21,294 nt of DNA from JBEINZ01 sp040377825 (GCA_040377825.1 JBEINZ010000022.1:1-21294); one strand, 5' to 3'; shown: positions 8,497 through 17,173, counted from the first letter of the stretch. Numbers and translations are program-made. The notes: generated by a model from the sequence alone, not told the origin.

Positions 8497-9576
8497 ATGG
8501 CTCAGACACAACTTCGCCTCGTCGATGGGGATGGCATGGATCGGACCAAGGCACTAGACGCGGCGCTCACGCAGATTGAGCGAAACTTCGGCAAGGGCTC
8601 CATTATGCGCCTTGGCCAAGGTAAGGTGGTCGAGATCGAGGTCGTCTCGACCGGTTCGATCGGTCTCGATATCGCGCTCGGCATCGGCGGGTTGCCGCGA
8701 GGTCGGATCGTCGAGATCTACGGTCCGGAATCATCGGGTAAAACCACTCTGGCGTTACATTGCGTCGCCGAGGCGCAGAAGAAGGGCGGGGTTTGCGCCT
8801 TCATCGATGCGGAGCACGCGCTCGATCCAATTTACGCGCGCAAACTTGGGATGAATCTCGATGATCTGCTGATTTCTCAGCCGGATGCCGGCGAGCAGGC
8901 GCTCGAAATTGCCGACACGCTTGTTCGTTCGGGCGCCGTCGATGTGCTCGTCATCGACTCGGTCGCGGCCCTTACACCGAAGGCTGAGCTTGAAGGTGAA
9001 ATGGGGGATTCCCTCCCGGGGCTCCAGGCCCGCCTTATGAGTCAGGCGCTGCGCAAGCTGACGGCCTCGATTTCGAAATCCAAGACAATGGTTATCTTCA
9101 TCAATCAGATTAGGCAGAAGATCGGCGTGATGTTCGGTAATCCGGAGACGACCACCGGCGGCAACGCGCTCAAGTTCTATGCTTCGGTCAGGCTCGATAT
9201 TCGCCGGATTGGCGCGATTAAGTCGGGTGACGAAATGGTTGGCAATCAGACCCGCGTGAAGGTGGTCAAGAATAAACTGGCGCCTCCCTTCAAGGAGGTC
9301 GAATTCGATATCATGTACGGTGAGGGTGTGTCGAAGGTCGGAGAGCTCGTGGATCTGGGGGTCAAAGCCAGTATCGTCGATAAGTCCGGTTCGTGGTTCT
9401 CGTTCGAAAGCCAGCGTATCGGGCAAGGACGCGAGAATGCGAAACAGTTTCTGAAGGATCATAAAGAGCTCGCGGCGCGGATTGAATTATCGATTCGACA
9501 GAATGCAGGCTTGATTGCTGACAAGATCTTACCGACGGGCACGGCTGAAGATGAGGACGGTCCGGTCACTGAGTAA
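8497..9576 (+). CDS. recA: Recombinase RecA
   Basis: RecA (359 aa) coats single-stranded DNA, drives homologous pairing and triggers LexA self-cleavage in the SOS response. Marks seen: Walker A GPESSGKTT at residues 76-84, Walker B-type VDVLVIDSVAAL, the L2 region MFGNPETTTGGNALKFYASV and VRLDIRRIG, and an acidic C-terminal tail (TAEDEDGPVTE). TAAGGAG about 9 bases before the ATG is a strong ribosome binding site. Two LexA-like boxes and a TTGACG promoter upstream show SOS control. Length and sequence are normal, with no intein. alaS follows about 150 bp downstream, a common alphaproteobacterial order. Confidence 0.98.
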   Translation: MAQTQLRLVDGDGMDRTKALDAALTQIERNFGKGSIMRLGQGKVVEIEVVSTGSIGLDIALGIGGLPRGRIVEIYGPESSGKTTLALHCVAEAQKKGGVCAFIDAEHALDPIYARKLGMNLDDLLISQPDAGEQALEIADTLVRSGAVDVLVIDSVAALTPKAELEGEMGDSLPGLQARLMSQALRKLTASISKSKTMVIFINQIRQKIGVMFGNPETTTGGNALKFYASVRLDIRRIGAIKSGDEMVGNQTRVKVVKNKLAPPFKEVEFDIMYGEGVSKVGELVDLGVKASIVDKSGSWFSFESQRIGQGRENAKQFLKDHKELAARIELSIRQNAGLIADKILPTGTAEDEDGPVTE

Positions 9577-9587
9577 AATGTGGTGAG

Positions 9588-9611
9588 GCGCGGCCGGGCG
9601 AGGCGCCGCGC
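9588..9611 (+). terminator. Hairpin after recA, possible terminator
   Basis: GCGCGGC (9588-9594) pairs perfectly with GCCGCGC (9605-9611) across a 10-base loop, 12 bp after the recA stop. There is no T run after it, so it is not a classic intrinsic terminator; it may protect the recA mRNA end or need Rho. Confidence 0.35.
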
Positions 9612-9729
9612 TACGGTGTGAGTTCGTCGCGCTTGAACCGGGGATTGGGTTATTGGGGAATTCTGGACAGGCCGATGGCCGGTCGATAAAAGGCTGGTCG
9701 CAAGCACAGTGGCGGAGGTTCGGAGTTTC

Positions 9730-12396
9730 ATGAGCGGCGTCAACGAGATCAGATCAACCTTTTTGGAGTTCTTCGCCAAGGCGGGTCATGAGATCGTTCC
9801 GTCCGGTCCGTTGGTTCCGCGCAACGATCCGACGTTGATGTTCGCCAATTCGGGCATGGTGCAGTTTAAGAACTTGTTCACGGGCGTTGAAAAGCGATCC
9901 TATATTCGCGCCGCGACCGCGCAAAAGTGCGTTCGCGCCGGGGGTAAACATAATGATCTCGATAATGTCGGTTATACGGCTCGCCACCATACGTTCTTTG
10001 AAATGCTTGGGAATTTTTCATTCGGCGACTATTTCAAGGAACAGGCGATTGAACTGGCCTGGAGACTGATCACCCGCGAGTTTGGTCTTTCTGCCGATCG
10101 GCTGTTCGTTACGGTTTACATTGATGATGATGAGGCGCATGGGCTTTGGCGCAAGATCGCCGGTTTGCCGGACAGTAAGATCATTCGAATTCCGACCTCG
10201 GATAATTTTTGGCAGATGGGCGACACTGGCCCATGCGGGCCATGTTCGGAGATTTTCTACGACCACGGAGACCATATTTGGGGCGGACCACCTGGGTCGC
10301 CTGAAGCCGATGGCGATCGGTTCATCGAAATTTGGAACCTTGTCTTCATGCAATTCGAGCAGTTCGCCGGTGGCGAGCGGCTTGGCTTGCCGAAGCCGTC
10401 AATCGACACCGGAATGGGTCTGGAGCGGATTGCTGCGGTTTTGCAAGGTGTCCATGACAATTACGATATCGACCTCTTCAAAGCCTTGATCCGAGCTTCC
10501 GTTGAAGCGACAGGTGTGCCGGCGGAAGGCACTGCCCGGGGAAGCCATCGCGTTATCGCCGATCACGTGCGCGCGACGAGTTTTCTGATCGCCGACGGCG
10601 TTTTACCATCCAACGAGGGGCGCGGATATGTGCTGCGGCGTATCATGCGGCGCGCAATGCGTCATGCCCACCTGCTTGGCGCCCGCGATCCGGTGATCCA
10701 TCGCTTGGTGTCGGTTTTGGTCCGCGAAATGGGACAGTCTTACCCCGAGTTGGTGAGGGCGGAAGCACTGATCTCCGAGACAATACGCTTGGAGGAGACA
10801 CGGTTCCGACGCACATTGGAGCGTGGCCTCGGGTTGCTTGACGAGGCGACGGCCGGTTTCGGATCCGGCGATATGCTCGACGGCGAAACGGCCTTCAAGC
10901 TTTACGATACCTATGGCTTTCCGCTTGATTTGACGCAGGATGCACTTCGCCATCGCGGGATTAACGTCAATCTAGGCGGCTTCCAAGATGCCATGGCGCG
11001 CCAGCGCGCCGAAGCGCGTGCGTCATGGGCGGGATCCGGCGAAGCGACGGCGGATCGAATCTGGTTCGCCGTCAAAGATCGCGTCGGAGCAACGGAGTTC
11101 CTCGGATATGGCACCGAGACGGCGGAAGGTGTTGTCTCGGCGATCCTGTCCGGCGACAATGAAGTTGAACACCTCGCGGATGGTGCAGAAGGTTCTGTCG
11201 TTGTTAATCAAACACCGTTTTACGGCGAATCTGGTGGCCAGATCGGCGATGCTGGCTTGATGGCGGGAGATGGGGCACTTTTTCGTGTGACCGACACACA
11301 GAAAGTCGCCGGCGGATTGTTTGTGCATCACGGCGTGGTCGAAAGCGGGTCGCTTCGTCGAGGCCAAGCCTTGCAGCTTATCGTCGAGCACGGACGGCGG
11401 CGCGCCATTCGGGCGAACCATTCCGCGACCCATCTTTTGCATGAGGCTTTGCGCGAGGTTCTTGGCGATCACGTGGCGCAGAAAGGCTCCCTTGTCGCGC
11501 CAGAGCGCTTGCGCTTCGATTTCTCTCACCCGAAGCCGTTAACCTCTGAAGAGATTAGCCGTGTAGAGGATATCGCCAACCAGATCGTGCTGCAGAACGA
11601 TGCCGTGGTCACGCGTCTGATGGCCGTTGACGAGGCGGTTGCGTCGGGTGCGCGCGCGCTGTTCGGCGAAAAATATGGCGAGGAAGTTCGCGTGGTCTCC
11701 ATGGGGGTCCACGAGGGATCCGAGCGGGCCGGTCGGGCCTATTCCGTTGAGCTGTGCGGCGGCACGCATGTTGGCCGAACGGGCGACATCGGGTTGGTGA
11801 CCGTCGTTGGAGAAAGCGCCGTCGCTTCCGGGGTGCGTAGGCTTGAGGCAGTCACCGCGGAAGGCGCGCGGCGCCATCTCTTAGAGCAGGACAAACGCCT
11901 GCGGGATGTTGCGTCGGTGCTGCGCGTTCCGCAAGCCGACATCGTGGCGCGGGTGGAGACGCTCGTCGATGAACGCCGGCGGCTTGAGAAAGAACTCGCC
12001 GATGCGCGCAAGAAGCTTGCTCTCGGCGATGGTTCCGGTTCGGCGGGCGGCGGGGCGGAGGTCATCGGGGACGTTCGATTCCTGGGCCGTGCGATTAGCG
12101 GCGTCGCGCCGAAGGATCTCAAGGGGCTTGTCGACGAAGCCAAGTCGTCGATCGGTTCGGGCATCGTCGCGATCGTCGGTGTTTCCGATGATGGCAAGGC
12201 TGGGCTGGTGGTTGGGATCACGTCGGATCTCGTCGGTCGGTTCGATGCCGTCGACCTCGTCAAAGTCGGGTCTGAAGTTCTGGGCGGCAAGGGTGGTGGC
12301 GGGCGCGCCGATATGGCACAGGCCGGAGGGCCGGATGGCTCGCGTGCGGGTGAAGCCGTGGCCGCTGTTGCCGAGCGGATCCGCGCGAAAGCGTGA
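9730..12396 (+). CDS. alaS: Alanyl-tRNA synthetase
   Basis: AlaRS (888 aa) is a class II synthetase that charges tRNA-Ala and edits mischarged Ser/Gly. The start at 9730 (MSGVNEIRSTFLEFFAKAGH) is the usual one for this family and has CGGAG close upstream; a GTG at 9709 would add seven residues. Parts in order: catalytic core (about 1-250, including RAATAQKCVRAGGKHNDLD and the TGPCGPCSEIFYD loop), tRNA-recognition region, editing domain with the metal ligands HSATHLLHE (HxxxH) and CGGTH, and the C-Ala (DHHA1) domain with GGKGGGGRADMAQAGG. All key sites are present and the length is normal. The ion-channel gene begins about 20 bp after its stop. Confidence 0.98.
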   Translation: MSGVNEIRSTFLEFFAKAGHEIVPSGPLVPRNDPTLMFANSGMVQFKNLFTGVEKRSYIRAATAQKCVRAGGKHNDLDNVGYTARHHTFFEMLGNFSFGDYFKEQAIELAWRLITREFGLSADRLFVTVYIDDDEAHGLWRKIAGLPDSKIIRIPTSDNFWQMGDTGPCGPCSEIFYDHGDHIWGGPPGSPEADGDRFIEIWNLVFMQFEQFAGGERLGLPKPSIDTGMGLERIAAVLQGVHDNYDIDLFKALIRASVEATGVPAEGTARGSHRVIADHVRATSFLIADGVLPSNEGRGYVLRRIMRRAMRHAHLLGARDPVIHRLVSVLVREMGQSYPELVRAEALISETIRLEETRFRRTLERGLGLLDEATAGFGSGDMLDGETAFKLYDTYGFPLDLTQDALRHRGINVNLGGFQDAMARQRAEARASWAGSGEATADRIWFAVKDRVGATEFLGYGTETAEGVVSAILSGDNEVEHLADGAEGSVVVNQTPFYGESGGQIGDAGLMAGDGALFRVTDTQKVAGGLFVHHGVVESGSLRRGQALQLIVEHGRRRAIRANHSATHLLHEALREVLGDHVAQKGSLVAPERLRFDFSHPKPLTSEEISRVEDIANQIVLQNDAVVTRLMAVDEAVASGARALFGEKYGEEVRVVSMGVHEGSERAGRAYSVELCGGTHVGRTGDIGLVTVVGESAVASGVRRLEAVTAEGARRHLLEQDKRLRDVASVLRVPQADIVARVETLVDERRRLEKELADARKKLALGDGSGSAGGGAEVIGDVRFLGRAISGVAPKDLKGLVDEAKSSIGSGIVAIVGVSDDGKAGLVVGITSDLVGRFDAVDLVKVGSEVLGGKGGGGRADMAQAGGPDGSRAGEAVAAVAERIRAKA

Positions 12397-12417
12397 GGCT
12401 GGGGGGAGGGCAGTTTG

Positions 12418-13644
12418 TTGAACGTGCCGTTCCCAGCTGCCGCCAAACTGAGGGTCTTCGAGATCCTCGAGGTCAGCGCGCTGTCGGATCGGCCGGCCCG
12501 CGTGGTTGATTGGGCGATCGTTTTCTTTATCGTGCTTAATTTGGCTGCGGTTGTTCTCGAAACCGTCCCGAGTCTGCGTGCGTCTTATGGCGCTGTGTTC
12601 TTGGCGATTGAAGGTTTGACCGTCGCGCTCTTCGCGATTGAGTTCGCCCTTCGTGTTTGGGTTTCGGATCTTCATCCAGCGCTTGGTCGGTTTGGCGCCA
12701 GTTCAGCGCGGCTACACTTTCTGCTTTGGCCCTCGACGATCGTCGATTTCATGTCCTTCGCGCCGACCGTGGTTGGTTTCCTGTTCGATATCGCGGACGT
12801 GAACGTCCTCGTCGTGTTCCGGCTCCTGCGTTTCTTGAAGCTCGCGCGTTATTCGCCGGGACTCGATTCCTTGGTAAGCGCGGTCATGTCGGAGCGCCGC
12901 GCGCTCATTGCGAGTGCTGTTCTTATGGCCGGGTTGATCTTGACCGCCGCGGCCCTCATGCATTGGATCGAAGGCGCGGTTCAGCCCGAGCGCTTTGGCT
13001 CCGTTCCCGATGCCATGTACTGGGCCGTGACCACGCTGACCACGGTCGGCTATGGCGATGTTGTTCCGATTTCTCCGGCTGGAAAAGTTCTGGCCGGGGT
13101 GGTCATGCTGTTCGGCTTTTGCATGTTCGCGCTGCCCGTCGGCATCATTGCCACGGCTTTCGCGCGGGAAATTCATCAGCGTGACTTTGTCATCACCTGG
13201 GGCATGGTTGCGAGGGTTCCGATCTTCGCTGAGTTGAGCGCCGCCGAGATCGCCGACGTGATGCGGCTCCTGCGCGGCCAGACGGTTGAGGCCGGGACGA
13301 TCGTGACATCGGCCGGCGAGGCGGCGCGATCGATGTACTTTATCGCCTCGGGCTCGGTCGAAGTTGATCTGCCGCACGAAAAGGTTCGGCTTTCGGACGG
13401 AGCGTTTTTCGGCGAGATGGCGATTCTACGGCGCGCGCGCCGATCAGCCGACATTGTGGCGCTCACGCGCTGCAGGCTTCTGGTTCTCGACGCGGAGGAT
13501 CTGCATGCCTTGATGAAGAAGCGGCCGGTGATCGCGCGCCACGTCGAGGACATGGCGCGCAAGCGTACGACAAACGAGGCCGTCACTCCACGCGGCGACA
13601 TCGCCGAGGAGGAGATCGCGAGTGGCGACGGTCCGCTGAAATGA
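12418..13644 (+). CDS. Cyclic-nucleotide-binding potassium channel (MloK1-like, six-helix)
   Basis: Inner-membrane channel protein of 408 aa. About six membrane helices: S1-S4 (residues about 28-150), with an S4-like helix carrying spaced basic residues (FRLLRFLKLARYS), then S5, a pore helix with the potassium filter TVGYGD (209-214), and S6. A cyclic-nucleotide-binding domain follows (about 265-380), with the phosphate-binding cassette GAFFGEMA (G328, E333) and R342 in RRSA, the residues that bind cAMP in MloK1. The pore region (QPERFGSVPDAMYWAV) also resembles MloK1 of Mesorhizobium. The start is inferred: TTG at 12418 lies 7 bases after GGAGGG; a TTG at 12415 or a GTG at 12424 is possible. 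It sits 21 bp after alaS, likely co-transcribed. The ligand is predicted, not shown. Confidence 0.9.
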   Translation: MNVPFPAAAKLRVFEILEVSALSDRPARVVDWAIVFFIVLNLAAVVLETVPSLRASYGAVFLAIEGLTVALFAIEFALRVWVSDLHPALGRFGASSARLHFLLWPSTIVDFMSFAPTVVGFLFDIADVNVLVVFRLLRFLKLARYSPGLDSLVSAVMSERRALIASAVLMAGLILTAAALMHWIEGAVQPERFGSVPDAMYWAVTTLTTVGYGDVVPISPAGKVLAGVVMLFGFCMFALPVGIIATAFAREIHQRDFVITWGMVARVPIFAELSAAEIADVMRLLRGQTVEAGTIVTSAGEAARSMYFIASGSVEVDLPHEKVRLSDGAFFGEMAILRRARRSADIVALTRCRLLVLDAEDLHALMKKRPVIARHVEDMARKRTTNEAVTPRGDIAEEEIASGDGPLK

Positions 13645-13653
13645 GCGGACCGT
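13628..13653. terminator. Bidirectional terminator hairpin between the channel gene and icd
   Basis: A perfect 10-bp inverted repeat: ACGGTCCGCT (13628-13637) and AGCGGACCGT (13644-13653) around the six-base loop GAAATG. The stop codon of the channel gene (13642-13644) straddles the end of the loop and the first stem base. The convergent icd gene stops at 13670. T tracts on either side are weak. The position between two converging genes supports a shared terminator. Confidence 0.65.
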
Positions 13654-13669
13654 GTGCCCGTTTGGGTGA

Positions 13670-14890
13670 TTAGCTCCAGCTGCCCATCTCGGCTTCCAGG
13701 TTTGCGGCGACTTTTTCGAGGAAGCCCGTCGTCGAGAGCCACTTCTGTTCGTCGCCAACGAGGAGAGCCAAGTCCTTGGTCATGAATCCAGCTTCGACCG
13801 TGTCGACGCAGACCTTCTCGAGTGTCAAGGCGAAGCGGGCAAGATCCGCATTGTCGTCTAGCTTGGCCCGATGGGCGAGGCCGCGGGTCCAGGCGAAGAT
13901 GGAGGCGATCGAGTTGGTCGACGTCTCCTTGCCCTTCTGATGTTCGCGATAGTGCCGCGTAACCGTGCCATGCGCCGCTTCCGCCTCCACGGTCTTGCCA
14001 TCGGGGGTGAGTAGAACCGATGTCATGAGCCCGAGCGAGCCGAAGCCCTGTGCGACCGTGTCGGATTGAACGTCGCCGTCATAGTTTTTGCAGGCCCAAA
14101 CATAGCCGCCGGACCACTTTAGCGCCGAGGCGACCATGTCGTCGATCAAGCGATGTTCATAGACCAGCTTATGCTTTTCAAACTCGGCCTTGAATTCGCT
14201 CTCGTAAATCTCCTGGAAGATGTCTTTGAAGCGACCATCATAGGCCTTAAGGATCGTGTTTTTTGTGGATAAGTAGACTGGGAACTTCCGCATAAGTCCG
14301 TAAGTCAACGAAGCGCGTGCGAACTCCTTGATCGATTCGTCGAGATTGTACATCGCCATGGCGACGCCGCTGTTCGGGAAGTCGAATACTTCATGCTCAA
14401 AAGTCTTCCCGTCCTCGCCTACGAACTTAATCGTCAGCTTGCCTTTGCCCGGAACGATAAAGTCGGTTGCACGGTATTGGTCGCCGAAAGCGTGACGGCC
14501 AACGATGATCGGCTGCGTCCAGCCCGGGACAAGGCGCGGCACGTTCGAGCAGATGATGGGCTCGCGGAAAATGACGCCGCCGAGGATGTTGCGGATCGTG
14601 CCGTTCGGCGACTTCCACATTTTTTTCAGATTGAATTCCTTTACACGCGCTTCATCCGGGGTAATCGTCGCGCACTTAATGCCAACACCCCACTTTTTGA
14701 TCGCATGGGCGGCGTCCACTGTAACCTGATCGTCGGTGGCGTCGCGATGTTCGATGCTGAGGTCGTAATACTCGATATCAAGGTCCAGATGGGGGAATAT
14801 CAGCTTTTCTTTGATGAGCTGCCAGATGATGCGGGTCATCTCATCGCCGTCGAGATCGACGACCGGGTGTGCCACCTTGATCTTAGACAT
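13670..14890 (-). CDS. icd: NADP-dependent isocitrate dehydrogenase
   Basis: Icd (406 aa) oxidatively decarboxylates isocitrate to 2-oxoglutarate with NADP in the TCA cycle. The sequence is of the type II, eukaryote-like homodimeric class common in Rhizobiales: MSKIKVAHPVVDLDGDEMTR at the start, the substrate segment SPNGTIRN, then SNVPRLVPGWTQPIIVGRHA followed by FGDQYRATD, and a later cofactor region with AEAAHGTVTRHYR. The start at 14890 is preceded by GAGGACGAG; the frame is open 14 codons further but that part is not Icd-like. It converges on the channel gene across a hairpin and diverges from trmJ, with 238 bp between the two start codons. No anomaly in length or key residues. Confidence 0.97.
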   Translation of the reverse strand: MSKIKVAHPVVDLDGDEMTRIIWQLIKEKLIFPHLDLDIEYYDLSIEHRDATDDQVTVDAAHAIKKWGVGIKCATITPDEARVKEFNLKKMWKSPNGTIRNILGGVIFREPIICSNVPRLVPGWTQPIIVGRHAFGDQYRATDFIVPGKGKLTIKFVGEDGKTFEHEVFDFPNSGVAMAMYNLDESIKEFARASLTYGLMRKFPVYLSTKNTILKAYDGRFKDIFQEIYESEFKAEFEKHKLVYEHRLIDDMVASALKWSGGYVWACKNYDGDVQSDTVAQGFGSLGLMTSVLLTPDGKTVEAEAAHGTVTRHYREHQKGKETSTNSIASIFAWTRGLAHRAKLDDNADLARFALTLEKVCVDTVEAGFMTKDLALLVGDEQKWLSTTGFLEKVAANLEAEMGSWS

Positions 14891-15128
14891 GTGCTCGTCC
14901 TCAGCTGCCTCGCCCCAACCGGGGCGCGTCATCGCGAGCGTCCGGCGTCGTGCCGAATGCCTTCCCGCGGACGCGAAAGAGAGTCCGGTCTATATCGCGG
15001 GCCAAGCCGCTCGGGAAGCATTTCCTTGGGCTTTCTCTAGCGGTGCGCGCCGGACTTGGGCTTGCAAGCGCGCTCGGCAAAGTGCATCGACGGCGCGGCG
15101 CCTGCGCGTCAGACAAAGGAGATCCGCA
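14891..15128. other. Divergent promoter region between icd and trmJ
   Basis: This 238 bp must hold the promoters of both genes. It is GC-rich and I could not pick a convincing -35/-10 pair on either strand. The plus-strand frame stays open through it, but its translation has no family character. AAGGAG at 15116-15121 is the ribosome binding site that fixes the TTG start of trmJ. Confidence 0.5.
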
Positions 15129-15965
15129 TTGAGTGAGCCGTTGAGCCTCGTCGAACGGGGGCCGGTGATTATTCTGGTCGAGACCCAAATGGGAGAGAAC
15201 ATCGGCGCGGCGGCACGCGCGATGGCGAATTTCGGGCTGAAGGAACTGCGGCTCATCAAGCCGCGCGATGGGTGGCCGAACGAGAAGGCGCGCGCGGCCG
15301 CCTCGCGCGGGGAAACGATTATCGATGCAGTTCAGCTCTTCGATCGGCTCGAGGATGCGATCACCGACTTGAACCTCGTTTATGCTACCACAGCGCGGCA
15401 ACACGACATTGCAAAGAGCGTGGTCTCGCCCGCTGTTTCCGCGCCTGAGATGCTCGCGGCGCTAACTGGTGGGCAACGCGTCGGTGTCGTGTTCGGGCGC
15501 GAGCGCTGGGGGCTTACATCCGACGAGGTCGGGCTTACCGATCAGATCTTGACGATCCCGATCGATCCGGTCTTTGCATCGCTGAACGTGGCCCAGGCCG
15601 TGATCCTGGTTGCCTATGAGTGGCGAAAGTCGGTCCTCGGCGACGCTTCTTGGACGCCGTTTCCCGAAAAGGAGCGTTCGCCTTTGGCCGCGAAGGGTGA
15701 TGTTCTTGCATTTTACGACCATCTCGAGCGCGCGCTGGATGCGGTCACGTTTTTTCGCCCGCCGGAGAAGCGGCCTCACATGGTGCGTAATCTGCGGAGC
15801 ATCTTTCAAAAAGCCCGGCTTACCGAGCAAGAAGTCCGCACGTTGCGCGGGCTTCTTGTTGCGTTGGAGGGGCGGCCGCCGCGCACCGAACCGGGGTCAC
15901 GTAAAACAACGAATGCCGAAGGAACTGAGGACAGCTCGCTGGATTTGGCGGATGCATCGAAATGA
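15129..15965 (+). CDS. trmJ: TrmJ-type tRNA (cytidine/uridine-2'-O-)-methyltransferase
   Basis: A SPOUT-class (SpoU/TrmH) RNA methyltransferase of 278 aa, group 1, most like TrmJ, which 2'-O-methylates position 32 of certain tRNAs using SAM. Motif 1 is ETQMGENIGAAARAMANFGL (from about residue 18); motif 2 is VVFGRERWGLTSDEV; motif 3 is the trefoil-knot segment ASLNVAQAVILVAYEW. The C-terminal tail carries a helical extension and a low-complexity end. The start is a TTG at 15129, chosen because AAGGAG (15116-15121) lies 7 bases upstream and the product begins MSEPLSLVERGPVIIL; the frame is open back to 14811, but that part crosses into icd. The exact tRNA target cannot be told from sequence alone. 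Confidence 0.88.
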   Translation: MSEPLSLVERGPVIILVETQMGENIGAAARAMANFGLKELRLIKPRDGWPNEKARAAASRGETIIDAVQLFDRLEDAITDLNLVYATTARQHDIAKSVVSPAVSAPEMLAALTGGQRVGVVFGRERWGLTSDEVGLTDQILTIPIDPVFASLNVAQAVILVAYEWRKSVLGDASWTPFPEKERSPLAAKGDVLAFYDHLERALDAVTFFRPPEKRPHMVRNLRSIFQKARLTEQEVRTLRGLLVALEGRPPRTEPGSRKTTNAEGTEDSSLDLADASK

Positions 15966-16167
15966 TTGTGTTTCGGTTCCGCCAGATTTTGGCCATCTTC
16001 ATCTCTTGTCAATCTCTCGGAAACCGCGTCTTAACTGTCGCATGGCTATGTAGGGACGGGCCGGGCGATAGAAGGTTTTGCGTCGCGCCCGCGCCCGATC
16101 CATCTTACCTTCGCAGCCCAAATAGTTGCGGATACGGAGTTATCTCGCCAAGTTGGGGCAGCTGATC

Positions 16168-16971
16168 ATGCGACAGCCGAAAGTCGTCGTTTTTGACTCA
16201 GGCCTCGGCGGTCTTTCCATACTTGCCGAAATCCGCAAGGCGCGTCCGGACGCGGACATTGTCTATGTAGCGGACGACGCTGGATTTCCTTATGGCGCTT
16301 GGGATGCGCGGGCGCTTGCGGCCCATGTACTGGTCCTGATGGACGATCTAATTCCGCGCCATAGTCCGGATCTCGTCGTCATCGCCTGCAATACAGCCTC
16401 AACATTGGTGCTCGCCCCGCTTCGGGCGCGATATGCAATCGACTTTGTCGGGACCGTGCCTGCCATCAAGCTGGCGGCGGCGACGACCAAGACCGGCTTG
16501 ATCAGCGTGCTTGCGACACCGGGGACTGTGAAGCGCGACTATACCCGCGCCCTTATCGATGACTTTGCTGGCGAGGCGCGTGTCACGCTCGTCGGTTCAG
16601 AGCGTCTCGCCGGCTATGCGGAGGCGACTTTGGCCGGGGCGACGATCGCCGATACCGAGATCCAAGCGGAGATTGCGCCGTGCTTTCGCCAGGAGGGGAT
16701 CGCGCGGACCGACACGATTGTGCTCGCTTGCACGCACTACCCATTCTTGTTGGAAAGTCTCATTCGTTTAGCGCCGTGGCCGGTCGCTTGGCTCGACCCA
16801 GCCCCGGCGGTCGCGAGACGTGTTGCGTCGCTGCTCGAGACTCTTGAACCCCGACTTTCAGTGTCCGGATCTGGCATGGCGCGGTTCACCTCGGGCCGAT
16901 CGCCGGGTGAACCGTCCCTTGCGGTCCTCCGCAAGCACGGTCTGCGGGTAGAGGCTTTGCGTTTTGCTTGA
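16168..16971 (+). CDS. murI: Glutamate racemase
   Basis: MurI (267 aa) makes D-glutamate for peptidoglycan by interconverting L- and D-glutamate in the cytoplasm without a cofactor. Both catalytic cysteines are present: C74 in ACNTAS and C188 in ACTHYPFL. The N-terminal motif VVVFDSGLGGLSIL is diagnostic. The ATG at 16168 places this motif at the usual distance from the start; an ATG at 16126 would add 14 unlikely residues. The ribosome binding site is weak (GGGGCAG). About 200 bp separate it from trmJ and from rpsD. A TTGACA element overlapping its last codons may be the rpsD promoter. Confidence 0.95.
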   Translation: MRQPKVVVFDSGLGGLSILAEIRKARPDADIVYVADDAGFPYGAWDARALAAHVLVLMDDLIPRHSPDLVVIACNTASTLVLAPLRARYAIDFVGTVPAIKLAAATTKTGLISVLATPGTVKRDYTRALIDDFAGEARVTLVGSERLAGYAEATLAGATIADTEIQAEIAPCFRQEGIARTDTIVLACTHYPFLLESLIRLAPWPVAWLDPAPAVARRVASLLETLEPRLSVSGSGMARFTSGRSPGEPSLAVLRKHGLRVEALRFA

Positions 16972-16996
16972 CACTTGACCTGCGTCGGACTACCAC
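16968..16996 (+). promoter_or_regulatory. Candidate rpsD promoter overlapping the end of murI
   Basis: TTGACA (16968-16973) is a perfect -35 hexamer. A 17-base spacer leads to TACCAC (16991-16996), a partial -10 match. Transcription would begin near 17003, at the foot of the hairpin described next. The perfect -35 and its place about 200 bp before rpsD support the call; the -10 is weak. Confidence 0.4.
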
Positions 16997-17003
16997 ACCC
17001 CAT

Positions 17004-17030
17004 CTTCGCGGGCCCTTGTGGTCCGCGAAG
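17004..17030 (+). terminator. Strong hairpin between murI and rpsD (terminator or 5' leader stem)
   Basis: CTTCGCGG (17004-17011) pairs with CCGCGAAG (17023-17030); GCC (17012-17014) with GGT (17020-17022) extends it to 11 pairs around the loop CTTGT. It is followed by CCTTTCT. It can end murI transcription. If the TTGACA promoter at 16968 is used, it would instead form the first stem of the rpsD mRNA or act as an attenuator. Confidence 0.55.
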
Positions 17031-17047
17031 CCTTTCTACGCACCCGT

Positions 17048-17156
17048 GGATCCGCTTCCGACGCTCGGAGTGGGGATCCTGTCGGTCTTGACCAAGAGTT
17101 GAGGCAGAGGAGGGCGCGATCTCGAAGCTTGGCCGGGGCATAAGCCTTTCGGCCCC
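17048..17156 (+). promoter_or_regulatory. Structured leader of rpsD (candidate S4 autoregulatory region)
   Basis: Two GGATCC hexamers (17048-17053 and 17074-17079) can pair and enclose a second stem, TCCGA (17057-17061) with TCGGA (17065-17069). Nearer the gene, GGGGC (17135-17139) can pair with GCCCC (17152-17156), or instead GGC (17137-17139) with GCC (17144-17146), so the two forms exclude each other. Ribosomal protein S4 controls its own mRNA in several bacteria, but no known S4 leader motif is recognised here. Confidence 0.35.
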
Positions 17157-17173
17157 AAACCTGTGAGAACGCG

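Noticed and set aside
8755..9462. 235-codon minus-strand ORF inside recA
   Set aside because: Fully antisense to the conserved RecA core; its openness follows from recA codon use.
11739..12675. Two long minus-strand ORFs over the alaS end and the channel start
   Set aside because: Composition is arginine/serine/proline rich without motifs, and both cover two good plus-strand genes.
14811..15128. N-terminal extension of trmJ by 106 codons
   Set aside because: It runs back into icd on the opposite strand and lacks family similarity; AAGGAG before the TTG at 15129 marks the real start.
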